64,000 nt of DNA from Mantamonas sphyraenae (lineage: Eukaryota > CRuMs > Mantamonadidae), in assembly GCA_026936335.1 (NCBI GenBank), contig JAPMXV010000057.1, positions 186,001 to 250,000 of the forward strand, written 5' to 3'. Position numbers and translations under genes: made by a program. Shown piece after piece: positions 54,650 through 64,000 of this stretch. The stretch's first letter is position 1. Each line of letters opens with the position of its first letter. The notes under the pieces were generated by a model. It saw nothing but the letters and a program-made list of their open reading frames with translations, had not been told where the DNA came from and ran no database searches.

Positions 54650-56001
54650 TCATTCGCACTGCTCGCTCAGCCACTGGAGACCGTCGTAGATGCCGTCGCC
54701 TGTCAGGGCGCAGGTGGGCACGATCTTCCACTCGTGGTCGGTGATGTTGACCAGTTCCAGACCCTGGGAGACGGCGTCGACCGGTTCAGCGGTGTCCAGA
54801 TCCTGCTTGTTGGCCAGCACCAGCAGGGGTACGTCTTTCATCTGGTCGTCGTTGATGATTTTGTGCAGTTCAATGGCAGCCTCTGTGGGGGATGTCGTCA
54901 GAGTGCGGTGTGAGCAAAAAGGAACGAAACGCACAGCTTGGCGGTGTGAATATCCCAGCAAAACCACAACGCGGGTTTGTGTGTGCACACGCACGACAAG
55001 GTGCGTGTGCATGTGCCATATGCCGACACAGGACAGGTACACGCCGATGACGGGGGTGAGAGTCCACGCCACATACCGTCAAATCGCTCCGGATCGCTGC
55101 TATCTACGACGTAGATCAAGCCTTGCGTGCCTGTAAAGTAGTGACGCCACAGCGGGCGGATCTGTGTGTGTGTGTGAAGCGGGTTGTTCAGCAAAAGGAT
55201 GCAATGCGACAAAAGGTGTGAGTAGTGTGCGGCTGTGGCATGTGGTGACCCACAAGGCACGGGGAGCGCCATACCTTGTCCTGTCCTCCGACGTCCTGGA
55301 TTGGGCAAACGGCAAGTTCACACACACAGACACACAGACACACACACACAGACGTGTGCAGGCCCATGGTTCAGAGACGGTGGCGGATGTGCGTTCAAGG
55401 GTGTCAGTGTGCTTGTCCTGTGCACATGCGTGTGCTCAGTGTTCGTGCGCTCTGGCAAAGGGGCAGAAACCCGGCTTGAGGCCGAATTCTCCGCATTTCT
55501 TGCCCGCCCCACAGCCCCGACGTTTGCTCCGACACCTCTGTGCAGTTTCCTTACCCAGACATTAAACTGTGTCTGTGGATGATGGCCGCAAGAGAAGGCC
55601 ACGCGGTGTGCGTACGTCTCTCTGTGTCAGTGACATCGTAGCTCGGCACGTGCGAGCTCAGTGAGCCCACAGCCCGTCCGTTCGCACCCCCCCAACTCGT
55701 GGTTCTGCTCGTGGCTCACCTTGTTGTACGTGACCGACTCCACGTTGAACCCCATCGTCGGAATGGTGTTCACCGTGTCCCCCAATTTCAGCTTGTAGAG
55801 TGTGGCTGTTGTGTGTGTGTGTCGTGTGTGTGAGCCTCGACACTTCCGCCGAGTTTGCGTGTGTCACCCGCCCTCTCGCCACCCTTCCATCCAACGTGGA
55901 AACGCACACGTCTTGCCAGCTGCATCCAGACCCAGCATCAACAGACGCAGCTCCTTGTTGCCAAACAATTTCTTGACCAGCTTCGACAGTCCTGTTCCCA
56001 T
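54650..56001 (-). CDS. Arf-family small GTPase with two microexons
   Basis: Six exons, 56001-55908, 55805-55720, 55572-55555 (18 bases), 55295-55275 (21 bases), 55161-55077 and 54882-54650, give 178 residues, normal for Arf. It starts [17 protein letters not shown], with Gly2 for myristoylation. P-loop GLDAAGKTS, switch 1 [14 protein letters not shown], switch 2 [21 protein letters not shown] and a CA block (TCALTGDG) are intact. The 18-base exon encodes TQFNVW and the 21-base exon DVGGQDK. Using the nearer acceptor would lose two residues before FNVW that all Arf proteins have. It is closest in feel to Arf1/Arf6. It acts in vesicle coat recruitment. It shares a 64-base upstream region with the PDI gene. 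Confidence 0.93.
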
Positions 56002-56065
56002 CTCAAACCGTGCGTTTTGGCCGAGCCTGCGCTGCCACACCCACACACACACACACACAGACCCC
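56002..56065. promoter_or_regulatory. 64-base divergent promoter with CA repeat
   Basis: This lies between the Arf gene (leftward) and the protein disulfide isomerase gene (rightward). It includes a CA run (cacacccacacacacacacacacag) ending four bases before the PDI start. Both products serve the secretory pathway, so shared control would make sense, but that is inference. Confidence 0.45.
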
Positions 56066-57619
56066 ATGCTGTCGTCGTCCGCTGGAACTGCGACGCTCCT
56101 TTCCGTGCTGCTGGTCCTCGTTGTGTGCAATGTGCAGCCTTGTGCAGGGCAGCAGGTGCCTACAGACGGTGGAGCCGCGCCAACACTGCCGGTGATGCAC
56201 GCGGGCAATTTTGCCGCGCTGACCAAACGCAACGACATGACACTGGTGCTGTTTAGCAGCCAGCAGAAGGACAAATGTCCACGGTGCGGCCGGGCAGAGA
56301 TGATGCTGCAGCAGGTTGGCCAGGATGCAGGGAGGTTTGCCGGTCTGGCCGTCGTGTACGTGGACACGGAGCCAGGGCATCGTCTGCTGGCCCAGCACTA
56401 CGGTGACGCCAAACCAGTGCTCCCGTTTGTGGCGCTGTGGCGTGATGGCGTGTTCCGACCCTACCAGGCACCCATGAACCCACAGTATCTGGTCGAGTTT
56501 GTGGCCTCCATCTTTGTGGCCGGCACACCCAAGGAACTGGTCAGCAAGAGCAAGAAGGACGAGTTCAACGGCTACAAGGACTCTGTGCGTGTGGTGTCCT
56601 GCTTCCCGGACACAGACACGCCCGAGTTTGACGCCTTTTACAGCGCAGGGCGGTTTGTCATGCCGCGTGCCATCTTTGGGTACAGCCGTGACTGCAAGAT
56701 TGTGCGTGCCTACAAAGTGAAGAAGGCCCATGAGATGGTGCTTCTGCGTCAGGGCCTGCCTGCCCTTACGTACAAGGGCAAGTGGAGTCCCGACGCCATC
56801 GTGCGTTGGGTCGAAGCAAACCGCAAGCAGCTGGTGGACGACTTCACCCCGGAGCACTTCCAGGACATTGCCAACGCGCGTGACGCAGCCACAAACGTCA
56901 CCTACGTCTTTCTCTTCCAGGACTCCCGCTCCCCAGACTATGCCAAGATGCTTGCGGAGATGCGAGCCCTGGCCAAATATGCGTCGTCGCGACGCTTCGC
57001 CAAGTTCAACTTTGGCTTCTTCTCCGTGGAGGCCCACCGCTACAAGGGATTCGTGGACAGTCTGGGGCTCAGCGCCAAGGATCTGCCCGCATTGTTGCTT
57101 GCCCGTGAGCTCACCAGCCAGCAGGGCAAGGAGTACAAGTACGAAGAGGCACAGTTTGGACGATTGTCGCTGCGGGGCATGAAGAAGTTCCTGAGCCAGT
57201 GGAGCGAGGGCAAGATTGAACGACGCATCAAGAGCGGCGAGGAGCCGGCCGAAAACAACGGACCGGTGCACGTGCTCACGGCCAAGTCGTTTGAGCGCAA
57301 GGTGATGGAGAGTGACCAGACGGTGTTGATGGAAATCTGGGCCCCGTGGTGTGGTCACTGCCGCAAGTTTGCGCCCGTGTACAAAGAGATTGGTGAGGCG
57401 TTTGCCAACGACAGCCGGGTGCTGGTGGCCAATTACGATGGCCAGGCCAACGAGGTGCGCAGCAATTGGGGTGTCCGCGGCTACCCCACCGTCCTCCTCT
57501 TCAAGGCCGGCGAGAAGGACGTGCCCATTCCCTACGAGGGCGCACGCACCTTTGAGGACGTCGTGGACTTTGTCAAAGCGGAGCTCGATGGCGGTGGTGA
57601 GGGTGAGAAGGGAGGGTGA
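56066..57619 (+). CDS. protein disulfide isomerase-like protein
   Basis: A single exon of 517 residues. The signal peptide is about 28 residues (LLSVLLVLVVCNVQPCAG). An N-terminal thioredoxin fold has an unusual CPRC pair at 71-74 (QQKDKCPRCGRAEMM). Two middle thioredoxin-like domains lack cysteine pairs (SVRVVSCFPDTDTPEFDAF, and TYVFLFQDSRSPDYAKM). The C-terminal domain has the canonical WAPWCGHCRKF (Cys429, Cys432) with the cis-proline RGYPTVLLF. The a-b-b'-a' plan and length are those of PDI. It ends GEGEKGG, so no KDEL-type retention signal is visible. It forms and rearranges disulfides in the ER. Confidence 0.88.
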   Translation: MLSSSAGTATLLSVLLVLVVCNVQPCAGQQVPTDGGAAPTLPVMHAGNFAALTKRNDMTLVLFSSQQKDKCPRCGRAEMMLQQVGQDAGRFAGLAVVYVDTEPGHRLLAQHYGDAKPVLPFVALWRDGVFRPYQAPMNPQYLVEFVASIFVAGTPKELVSKSKKDEFNGYKDSVRVVSCFPDTDTPEFDAFYSAGRFVMPRAIFGYSRDCKIVRAYKVKKAHEMVLLRQGLPALTYKGKWSPDAIVRWVEANRKQLVDDFTPEHFQDIANARDAATNVTYVFLFQDSRSPDYAKMLAEMRALAKYASSRRFAKFNFGFFSVEAHRYKGFVDSLGLSAKDLPALLLARELTSQQGKEYKYEEAQFGRLSLRGMKKFLSQWSEGKIERRIKSGEEPAENNGPVHVLTAKSFERKVMESDQTVLMEIWAPWCGHCRKFAPVYKEIGEAFANDSRVLVANYDGQANEVRSNWGVRGYPTVLLFKAGEKDVPIPYEGARTFEDVVDFVKAELDGGGEGEKGG

Positions 57620-57677
57620 TGATGGGCCAGATGCGCCAGCTACAGTAGAACAAAAGACAGCAAATCTGCCCAGTGAC

Positions 57678-60600
57678 ATGTCATCGCGCCGTGGACACAC
57701 TGCAGAACGGTCGCCGAGTGCGGGCAAACGGACGCTGTCCGGTGGCGGTGGGACACGCAATGGGTCGTCACCAGCAACGACGCCGTCGTCGCCGTCGTCG
57801 CCGGTTTGGTCGAGCGGCACGCCGTCCAGACCCGTCACGGCAAGCAGCACGGCCAATCGGTTCACATACGACACCGAAGACGGCGTGGGCGCAGGCTCAA
57901 TCAACGGCGGGGGCTGGGGTGGCATGCGCATGTCGCCCGGGGAGGTGGACCATGCAGCGTTGGGCGAAGTGCGACACAGCTCGCCAGGAAACACAGGATA
58001 CAGCGGCGGACGTGGACGAGTCACCTCGGCGTCACTCGATTCGTTTGATGGCATCAAGCGGGCAGAAAAACATGTGGTGAGTGGACGGCCACGGGAAGAG
58101 AAAGGAGGGGTGAAAACTGCCGTGAGGCACAGCTGACCCACACACACACAAAAACGCACGAACGTCACCCTCGGCGCACACGACGATGACAACGACGGGC
58201 AATGGGCATGCGGGCCACACATGTGTCTACAGACGGCATCGTTGGATCGCATGCAACTGCCGTCGTTGTCGTCGACCCCGGTAAAGGGTCTGCAGGCCAA
58301 CAAGATGCGGCGCAGCCAGAGCGCAGCCAAACGGGAGCGGCTTCACTTTGGCCATGCGGGAGAACACGCACAATTGAGCAAATCGATCTCCATGCACCTG
58401 CTCAACGTGTATCTGAACGAAGAGGGACCCAAGTGCAGGCGGAACGGACGCACGGGGAAAAAGAATCGGGCGGCGTTCCAGCTGACGTTTAGCAAGTTTA
58501 CGAGGGACGTGGACGTGTCCTACCTCATCCGCAAGGCCCACAAAAAGTTGTTTGGGATGGAGCTGGGCACATCGCTGTGGTGGTTCTGCGAGGGAGCCAC
58601 GGGGGCGGTTGTGGAATCGCTGGACCAGCTGGGCGAGAGCATGGACCTGGTGTTGTGCGACAAGGAGTACCGTGTGGATCTCCATCTGCTGCCGGACGAG
58701 GAGCACACGGCGTGGCGCACGTGTGACCGGTGTGGCGAGTCGTTCTCGCTCGTGCACAACTACCAGCGCTGTCTGTACCACCCGGGCACGTTGGTGAACC
58801 GCACGACAGAGAATGGAGACGAGGAGCAGGTGTACGACTGCTGTGGGCGTCCCCACGCAGCGGATTACTCGCAGTGTGCAGAGGAGTTTGGTCACGTGGG
58901 CGACATCAGCGTGCCGGTGGAACACGTGCAGGTGGTGGAGCGCAGGCGTAACGAGTTTTCCGAAAACGAAGTCAAAGGGATGTACGACGAGCGACGCACG
59001 CGTGTGTTGACCCTCAACGTGTATGGCAACGAGAAGCGATCGCACGCACGGGCTCGGAGCAAACACACGGAACGCAACACGCCCGTGGCTCGGCTGATGT
59101 ACCGTTGGGGCTCGGATCTTCCCGAACAGGTGCTGGAGAGTCTGTTGCGCAAGCTGGTGCCCGAAGTAAGCGACCACGAGAGTGTGTACGAGGTGGGGTC
59201 GCCGTGGCGAATTGTGCACGCCGTCACGGGCCAGCTGATCACCAATCAGATGCTACTGGAAGACGACGAAGTGCGCGAGCTGGATGTGGTTGTGACACGG
59301 ACGCCGTTTGACTTTTCCCTTCACCTGCTTGTGGACGAGCTTGCCCTGGCCATGCGCGAGTGTTCCCGCTGCCACCAGCTGTTCTGCACAAAGTACAACG
59401 AAATGTGTGCCATCCACCCGGGCAAGGTGACCAAGTGGGTGGAACGGCGAAAGGGCAAGATTGGACTGGTCGACGTCAGCGTCACGGGCTATGAGTGCTG
59501 CGGCCAGAGCGTGCAAAGCGATCCTTGCGACGTGTCGCAAGGCCACAAGGGTACGGTGGTGCTCCCTCTGGAGTTTTTCGACGAACTGGACGAGGATGAC
59601 GAGGAGAACGCCGATCTCGTGGGGCGGCAGGCATGGACAGAAGGCAAAGGGGACCGCGGCCAAAACAGCCGTGCTTCGTCACGAGGCACGAGCCACGGGG
59701 GCGATATTGTGCGGCGCAAGGAACACGAAGAGCTGATGTATGCCCATCGTATGCTGCAACAGGAGCACGAGAACCTGTGCGAAGAGTACAACCAACTGCG
59801 CAGCGCACACACGGCGCTGGAGGAACAGTTTGAGGAGCTGGACAGCGGACACGCACAGATGCTGGACAGGTACTACACCATGGACAGAGAGTTTGGCAAC
59901 GTGCAAGCGGAGCTGAAGCGTGCCTTGGCCACAAACACTCGGCTACAGAGTGGCGCAGAGTTGCAATCGTTGAAGGAGGTGAACGCGGCCCTGCTGGCGG
60001 AGCTGAACGAGTTGCAATTGCAGCAGGAGAACAGTGGATACAGAGGTGGCGGAGGGACGGACGACACAGACACAGACGCAGACGAGGAGGAGTTGTCGGA
60101 CCAGCTTGCAGAACAGTTGGCGGCCAGATACGAGCTGCAGCAAGAGCTGGACATTCTGCGTCGCAGCCAGGCAGACACGGGCAAGGTGGAGGAGCTACAG
60201 GAGGAGCTGGAGGGACAAAAGGCTTCGAATTTCAATCTTCTGAGTGAACTGGAGCTGTGGAAGCAGAGGTATGAGGAGATGAAGGAGAAGAACGAGGCTG
60301 CGGACGACCGCGTTCGACAGCTGGAAGCACGGGTGCACTCGCTGGAGGAGGTGCGAGAGGAGGACGGTGACACGCGCAAATCGTCGACGGGGATGGTGCA
60401 GGTCATGTCCTTCGGTGGGGATGTGGTCGAGGAGGCCGAGGAAGACGAGACGTACAGCGACGAGGATTTCGAGTTTGATGCTGCGTCTGTTGAAGAAGAG
60501 GAGGAAAGGGGGGAGGAAGAGGAGGAAGAGGAGGAAGAGGAAGAGGACGAGACGTACAGCGATGAGGACTTTGACGACACAGTGGACGACAACAAAGAGG

Positions 60601-61058
60601 CAGAGTGGGATCGGCAGGAAGAAGAGCGAGAAAAGGAGTGGACCGCTGCTGCAGTGAAGATCCAGAGTGGATATCGAGGGCATCAGAGCAGGAGGAAAGT
60701 GAGAAAGATGAAGGAGGAGCGTGCACGTGCTCAGGCCGAGGCCGAGGCTGCTGCTGCGGCTGCTGCTGAGGCTGAACAACGCAAGCAGCAGGAGGCCGCT
60801 GCTGCAGTGAAGATCCAGAGTGGATATCGAGGACATCAGAGCAGAAGGCGCGTGCAGAAGATGAAGGAGGAGCGTGCACGTGCTCAGGCCGAGGCCGAGG
60901 CTGCTGCTGCTGCTGCAGAGGCTGATGCTGCTGCTGAGGCTGATCAACGCAAGCAGCTGGAGGCCGCTGCTGCAGTGAAGATCCAGAGTGGATATCGAGG
61001 GCATCAGAGCAGGAGAGTGAGAAAGATGATGCTGCTGCGAGGCCGAGGCTGCTGCTGA
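57678..61058 (+). CDS. doublecortin-like / zinc-module / coiled-coil / IQ-repeat protein
   Basis: Exons 57678-58076 and 58233-61058 (GTGAGT donor, TCTACAG acceptor, phase 0) give 1074 residues. Low-complexity residues 1-180 are followed by two ubiquitin-like, doublecortin-style modules (SISMHLLNVYLNEEG, and RVLTLNVYGNE...YEVGSPWRIVHAVTG). Each is followed by a cysteine-histidine module (CDRCGESF...LYHPG...YDCCG; CSRCHQLF...AIHPG...YECCG). A coiled coil follows from about 620 to 830, then an acidic DEDFEFD-type region with a repeated ETYSDEDF, and IQ repeats (KIQSGYRGHQSR). The frame ends at 61058 in the fourth repeat, but two further IQ repeats and an acidic end lie in the +1 frame up to 61419. 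The full-length gene may therefore extend to 61419 if the break is an error. A flagellar microtubule-binding, calmodulin-binding protein is likely. Confidence 0.78.
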
Positions 61059-61320
61059 GTCTGCTGCAGAGGCTGAGGCTGAACAACGCAAGCAGCAGGA
61101 GGCCGCTGCTGCAGTGAAGATCCAGAGTGGTTATCGAGGGCATCAGAGCAGAAGGCGCGTGCAGAAGATGAAGGAGGAGCGTGCACGTGCTCAGGCCGAG
61201 GCCGAGGCTGCTGCTGAGTCTGCTGCAGAGGCTGAGACTCAACAGCGCAAGCAGCAGGAGGCCGCTGCTGCAGTGAAGATCCAGAGTGGCTATCGAGGCC
61301 ATCAAAGCAGAAAGAGGGTG
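60648..61320 (+). repeat. five tandem IQ-motif repeats
   Basis: Five copies of about 130-170 bases each encode AAVKIQSGYRGHQSR, and most continue with a basic helix (KMKEERARAQAEAEAAA). They start near 60648, 60801, 60968, 61110 and 61271. Base identity between copies is very high, so the array is recent or homogenised. The third copy lacks three bases in its IQ tail and loses part of its linker, which shifts the frame. Confidence 0.9.
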
Positions 61321-61455
61321 CAAAAGCTCAAGACGGAGCGGGATTCCGCGGCCGCGGTGCCGAAGGAGGACGAGACCGCTGGGGACGATGAGGATGACTA
61401 CGAGGAAGACTTTGATTGACATTGCAAAAAGAAAACCACATTCCACTGCTCACTG

Positions 61456-63843
61456 TCACCTCCCTTTGCCCAGGAAGCGGGCGAGGACTTCAAACGCACG
61501 CATGTCGCGCATCTTGGCGAGATTGTCTGGGTGCTTGGCCATCTGGGCAAGGGCGAATCCCAAGCTGGACAGAGCGACCTTGTTTCGCTCTTCCAGACGC
61601 ACCTGTTCGACCAAGGCCTCAACCAGGGCCACATCCTCCATTGCCAAGCTGCTCCCCTGCTGGACAAGATGGCCCAAACATGTGGCTGCGTTGCCCAGCG
61701 TGGTCACAGACACGACGTCTGCCTTGCTCTTAATCACGTCCTTCAGCCATTCCACAAGCGTCTTGTCGCTGCCCACGTCTTCGCCTGCGCCATCGTCGAG
61801 CACACACGAAGCCACAATCTTGACACAGCCATCGAGCGCACGTCTGTACACGGCATCCTGGGCCAGCTGTGTGCGATCGTTGCGCTGTATCACACTGCAT
61901 TGGCCACGCACGCCTGCCAGCAGCTCCGCGCGTTGTGCTGACGAGGCATGCGGACACAAACGCGCGGAAATGGCCAGCGCATTCGTGTGCAGCTCGCCAT
62001 CGCCTTGCCCCTGCACGCCTCCCTCGCCACGCAGAACAAAGTCCAAGCGACCCAACAGGTCGCTGGCCACGAGCACCTGCGTGTCCACCGTGCTGAGGTT
62101 GTGCAACACCGCCACGAGCATCGACAGTACATCCTCATCCTGGTGGATGTTCACCTGCGCCACCATCGCTTCTACATACGCCGGATGCGCCAGTGTGGGC
62201 AGCAACGAGGCGATTGTGCTCATGCGAAACAGCATCAGCGCTGCACTCTTCACCTCCTGCTGCACGGCTGCACACACGCCGGCCCGGGCACTCTCTGTCC
62301 CCAGTACGCGTTTCAACACTCGCACCAGCGTCCCACTCGGTGATCCATCCACGTATGCACACATGGCACCCACATTTGTCACACTCGGACGCTGCATCGC
62401 ACTGCAAAGTGCCCCAACCACGCCTTCCATCTGATCCTCGCTCATACTGCTCTTGGTCGCCTCCGAATCGAGGCAGGCCTTGAGCACAGACACAGCAAGC
62501 AGGTTGCTTTCCGCCAGTTCCACCACAAGTCGAAACAGCAGCACATCCTTCACCAGCGCCGTCTGGTTGCCCTGGTTGTCCACGGCTTCTCGCAGCACAC
62601 GCAGAGCCCCATCGCTGTCCAGTGCCTCCAAATGGTCGCGCGCCACGTCCATTCCCTTCAACAGACGAAATTTGACGCGTTGCGAGTCGTCATCCAGCAG
62701 TGCAGCAATCCCTGCTGCTGCGATTCCCGCCTTTGCCTCATCTCCGCTTGCCACTGCCTGTGCCCACTTTGGCATCAACACACCCAACTCATCGCCCCCT
62801 GTGGCCAACGTCTCTGCTTCAGCTGCTTCCTCCTTCTCCTTTTGATCCAGCGCAGCCTGTGCTTTGCTCAAGCGCTTCAGCACCGCCTTGTTGTCCGCTT
62901 CCAGCTCGTGTGCACGCTCTAGATCCGCCACAGCCTCTGCATAGTTGCCTTCGGCCATGTGTGCGTCCGATCGCCGCACGTACGCCTTGGTGCATGTGTC
63001 GTCCAACCGGATGCAGTCGTCGCAGTCCTTGCGCGCCAACTCCCACTGCTCCGTTTTCAGGTAGCATTGGGCCCGATTGGTGTACACAGCAGCCACATAC
63101 CTTACTTCGCCCAGGGACTCGCTGTATCGTTCGATGGCCTCCTCCAGGTTTCCTTTGCGGAATGCCGCGTTGCCCAGTTCTCGCAGTTCGTTCGCCCGCC
63201 TTTCCCGCTTCTTCCGCGCCTCTGCTCGTGCTCGGATGTCCGCCTCCATTGGGCCAAGCGCCCCTTTGTTTGCCATCTGCCACGCACGTGCCAGGTCGTC
63301 CTCATCTGGTTCTGGCTGTGCGTGTTCCCGAGCATCCCACCGTCTGTGTCAGCATACCCCCCCCCCCCCCCTTGCCTATGCATCATGTGTTGAACCCCAT
63401 CCACTCCATCTGCTCCTACATCCATGCACCGTGGCTCTCTTTCTTCTTCCCTCTCTTTGCGTGGCTGCAACCGTGGCTGCGTGCGAACATCGGGCAAACG
63501 GGCGGAAACGCACCTCGTACTTGTCCCAAAACTCATAGTCGGTAATGCCCTTGGGCGTCTTCTTCACCGGCTTGGGCTTGGGTTTGGCTGCCACAGTGCC
63601 TGTGTCAACGCCTGCGCTGCTGCTGCCACTGCTGCTACTCCCACGGCTGCTGGAAGACGAGGCTGAGCCGTTGATCCGCGTCCCTTCTTCCACAACCACC
63701 ACATCGTCCTCATCGCCTGTTTTAATGGCTTTCATCACTTTGTTCAACTTGTCGTCATCCATGGTTCCCTTCTTGATGTCCTGGATGGCGCCGGAGACCA
63801 TGTCCACCTTGGCCATGAAGGACTCAAAGTCGTCGCTGCTCAT
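61456..63843 (-). CDS. TTC12: TTC12 homologue, axonemal dynein assembly co-chaperone
   Basis: Exons 63843-63514 and 63315-61456 (GTGCGT donor, GCACAG acceptor, phase 0) give 729 residues, close to the 705 of human TTC12. The N-terminal block DFESFMAKVDMVSGAIQDI matches the family start. A TPR domain lies at about 155-260 (ANELRELGNAAFRKGNLEEAI, VYTNRAQCYLKTEQWELA, CTKAYVRRSDAHMAEGNY). Its carboxylate-clamp-like Lys/Asn positions suggest Hsp70/Hsp90 tail binding. The remainder is armadillo-like helices (VLHNLSTVDTQVLVASDLL). TTC12 is needed to preassemble dynein arms in the cytoplasm, so the organism builds a motile flagellum. A Lys-Pro linker (AAKPKPKPVKKTPKG) separates the first two parts. 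Confidence 0.85.
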
Positions 63844-64000
63844 TGCTTGCGCACCTGTCCGTTGCTTTGCCTACATCGTCGCTTCGGCCTCCGGAGACAC
63901 ATATGTCGACGAGGAAGACGACGACGACGATGACGACGACGATGACGATGACGAGCTCACACGCACGTCTCGCTCCTTGCCTGCACGGTTGGGTCGTGGC
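63844..64000. other. window edge: TTC12 upstream region and possible acidic coding start
   Basis: The plus strand is open from about 63870 to the edge and includes a GAC/GAT run at 63911-63955 that would encode about fourteen acidic residues (Asp/Glu). It may be the first exon of a rightward gene leaving the window, or simple repeat in the shared upstream region. Nothing else can be supported. Confidence 0.35.

Noticed and set aside
56003-58330. 775-codon open frame on the minus strand
   Set aside because: It is antisense to the protein disulfide isomerase gene and the first exon of the next gene.
60648-61320. Tandem repeat considered as CRISPR-like or satellite DNA
   Set aside because: Copies encode in-frame IQ motifs with coding-type linkers and have no unique spacers. 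It is a protein repeat.
1-64000. Prokaryotic operons, ribosome-binding sites, tRNAs, insertion sequences
   Set aside because: Genes contain spliceosomal introns and belong to eukaryotic families. No cloverleaf, transposase or terminal inverted repeat was found by eye.

Overview
This is nuclear DNA of a free-living, flagellated, heterotrophic-looking protist. The genes have short GT-AG spliceosomal introns with donors mostly of the form GTACGT, GTGAGT, GTAGGT or GTGCGT, the base composition is GC-rich, and genes on both strands are packed with gaps of 6 to about 350 bases. Several products belong to ciliary/flagellar families (CC2D2A-like, TTC12, C2HC zinc-finger and doublecortin-like proteins). 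The mevalonate pathway, mitochondrial enzymes and GT61 glycosylation are present. I see no tRNA, rRNA, CRISPR array or mobile element. The species cannot be named from the sequence; an apusomonad-like or other gene-dense flagellate would fit, but that is inference.

Left part (1-24 kb). A partial CC2D2A-like gene is divergent from a charged coiled-coil gene. Then come a small secreted acidic protein, a very large PAS/transmembrane protein (TmcB-like), and a striking group of secreted charge-polarised proteins: 5948-6581(+), 12883-15823(-), 15931-16635(+) and 21277-23955(-). Each has a signal peptide, an Asp/Glu/Ser-rich acidic N-terminal part, and a C-terminal part that is basic or Gly/aromatic. 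One carries about 280 residues of Ala-Arg repeat and a glycine-zipper-like segment, and two of the genes are head to head. I know of no family that describes them, and they are the best candidate here for an undescribed extracellular, granule or mineral-associated system. A BORC subunit (BORCS5-like) and a 1 kb-class coiled-coil protein lie between them.

Middle (24-49 kb). A 1962-residue fusion of F-box, parallel beta-helix and CLU domain; a PlsC acyltransferase; a small type I membrane protein that ends 6 bases before, and in frame with, a half-size ABCA transporter; an eight-finger C2HC protein; mitochondrial aspartate aminotransferase; actin maturation protease; a cationic amino acid transporter; NADP isocitrate dehydrogenase; mevalonate diphosphate decarboxylase; and a GT61-type glycosyltransferase.

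Right part (49-64 kb). A USP35/38-like deubiquitinase; a 44-residue RPB12 split into three exons; a leucine-rich-repeat-like protein; an Arf GTPase with 18- and 21-base microexons; a protein disulfide isomerase; a doublecortin/zinc/IQ protein whose IQ array contains a frame break; and TTC12, a dynein-assembly co-chaperone.

Exon boundaries were chosen by hand from GT-AG sites whose phases join the frames and restore family sequence. They are predictions except where family conservation fixes them.
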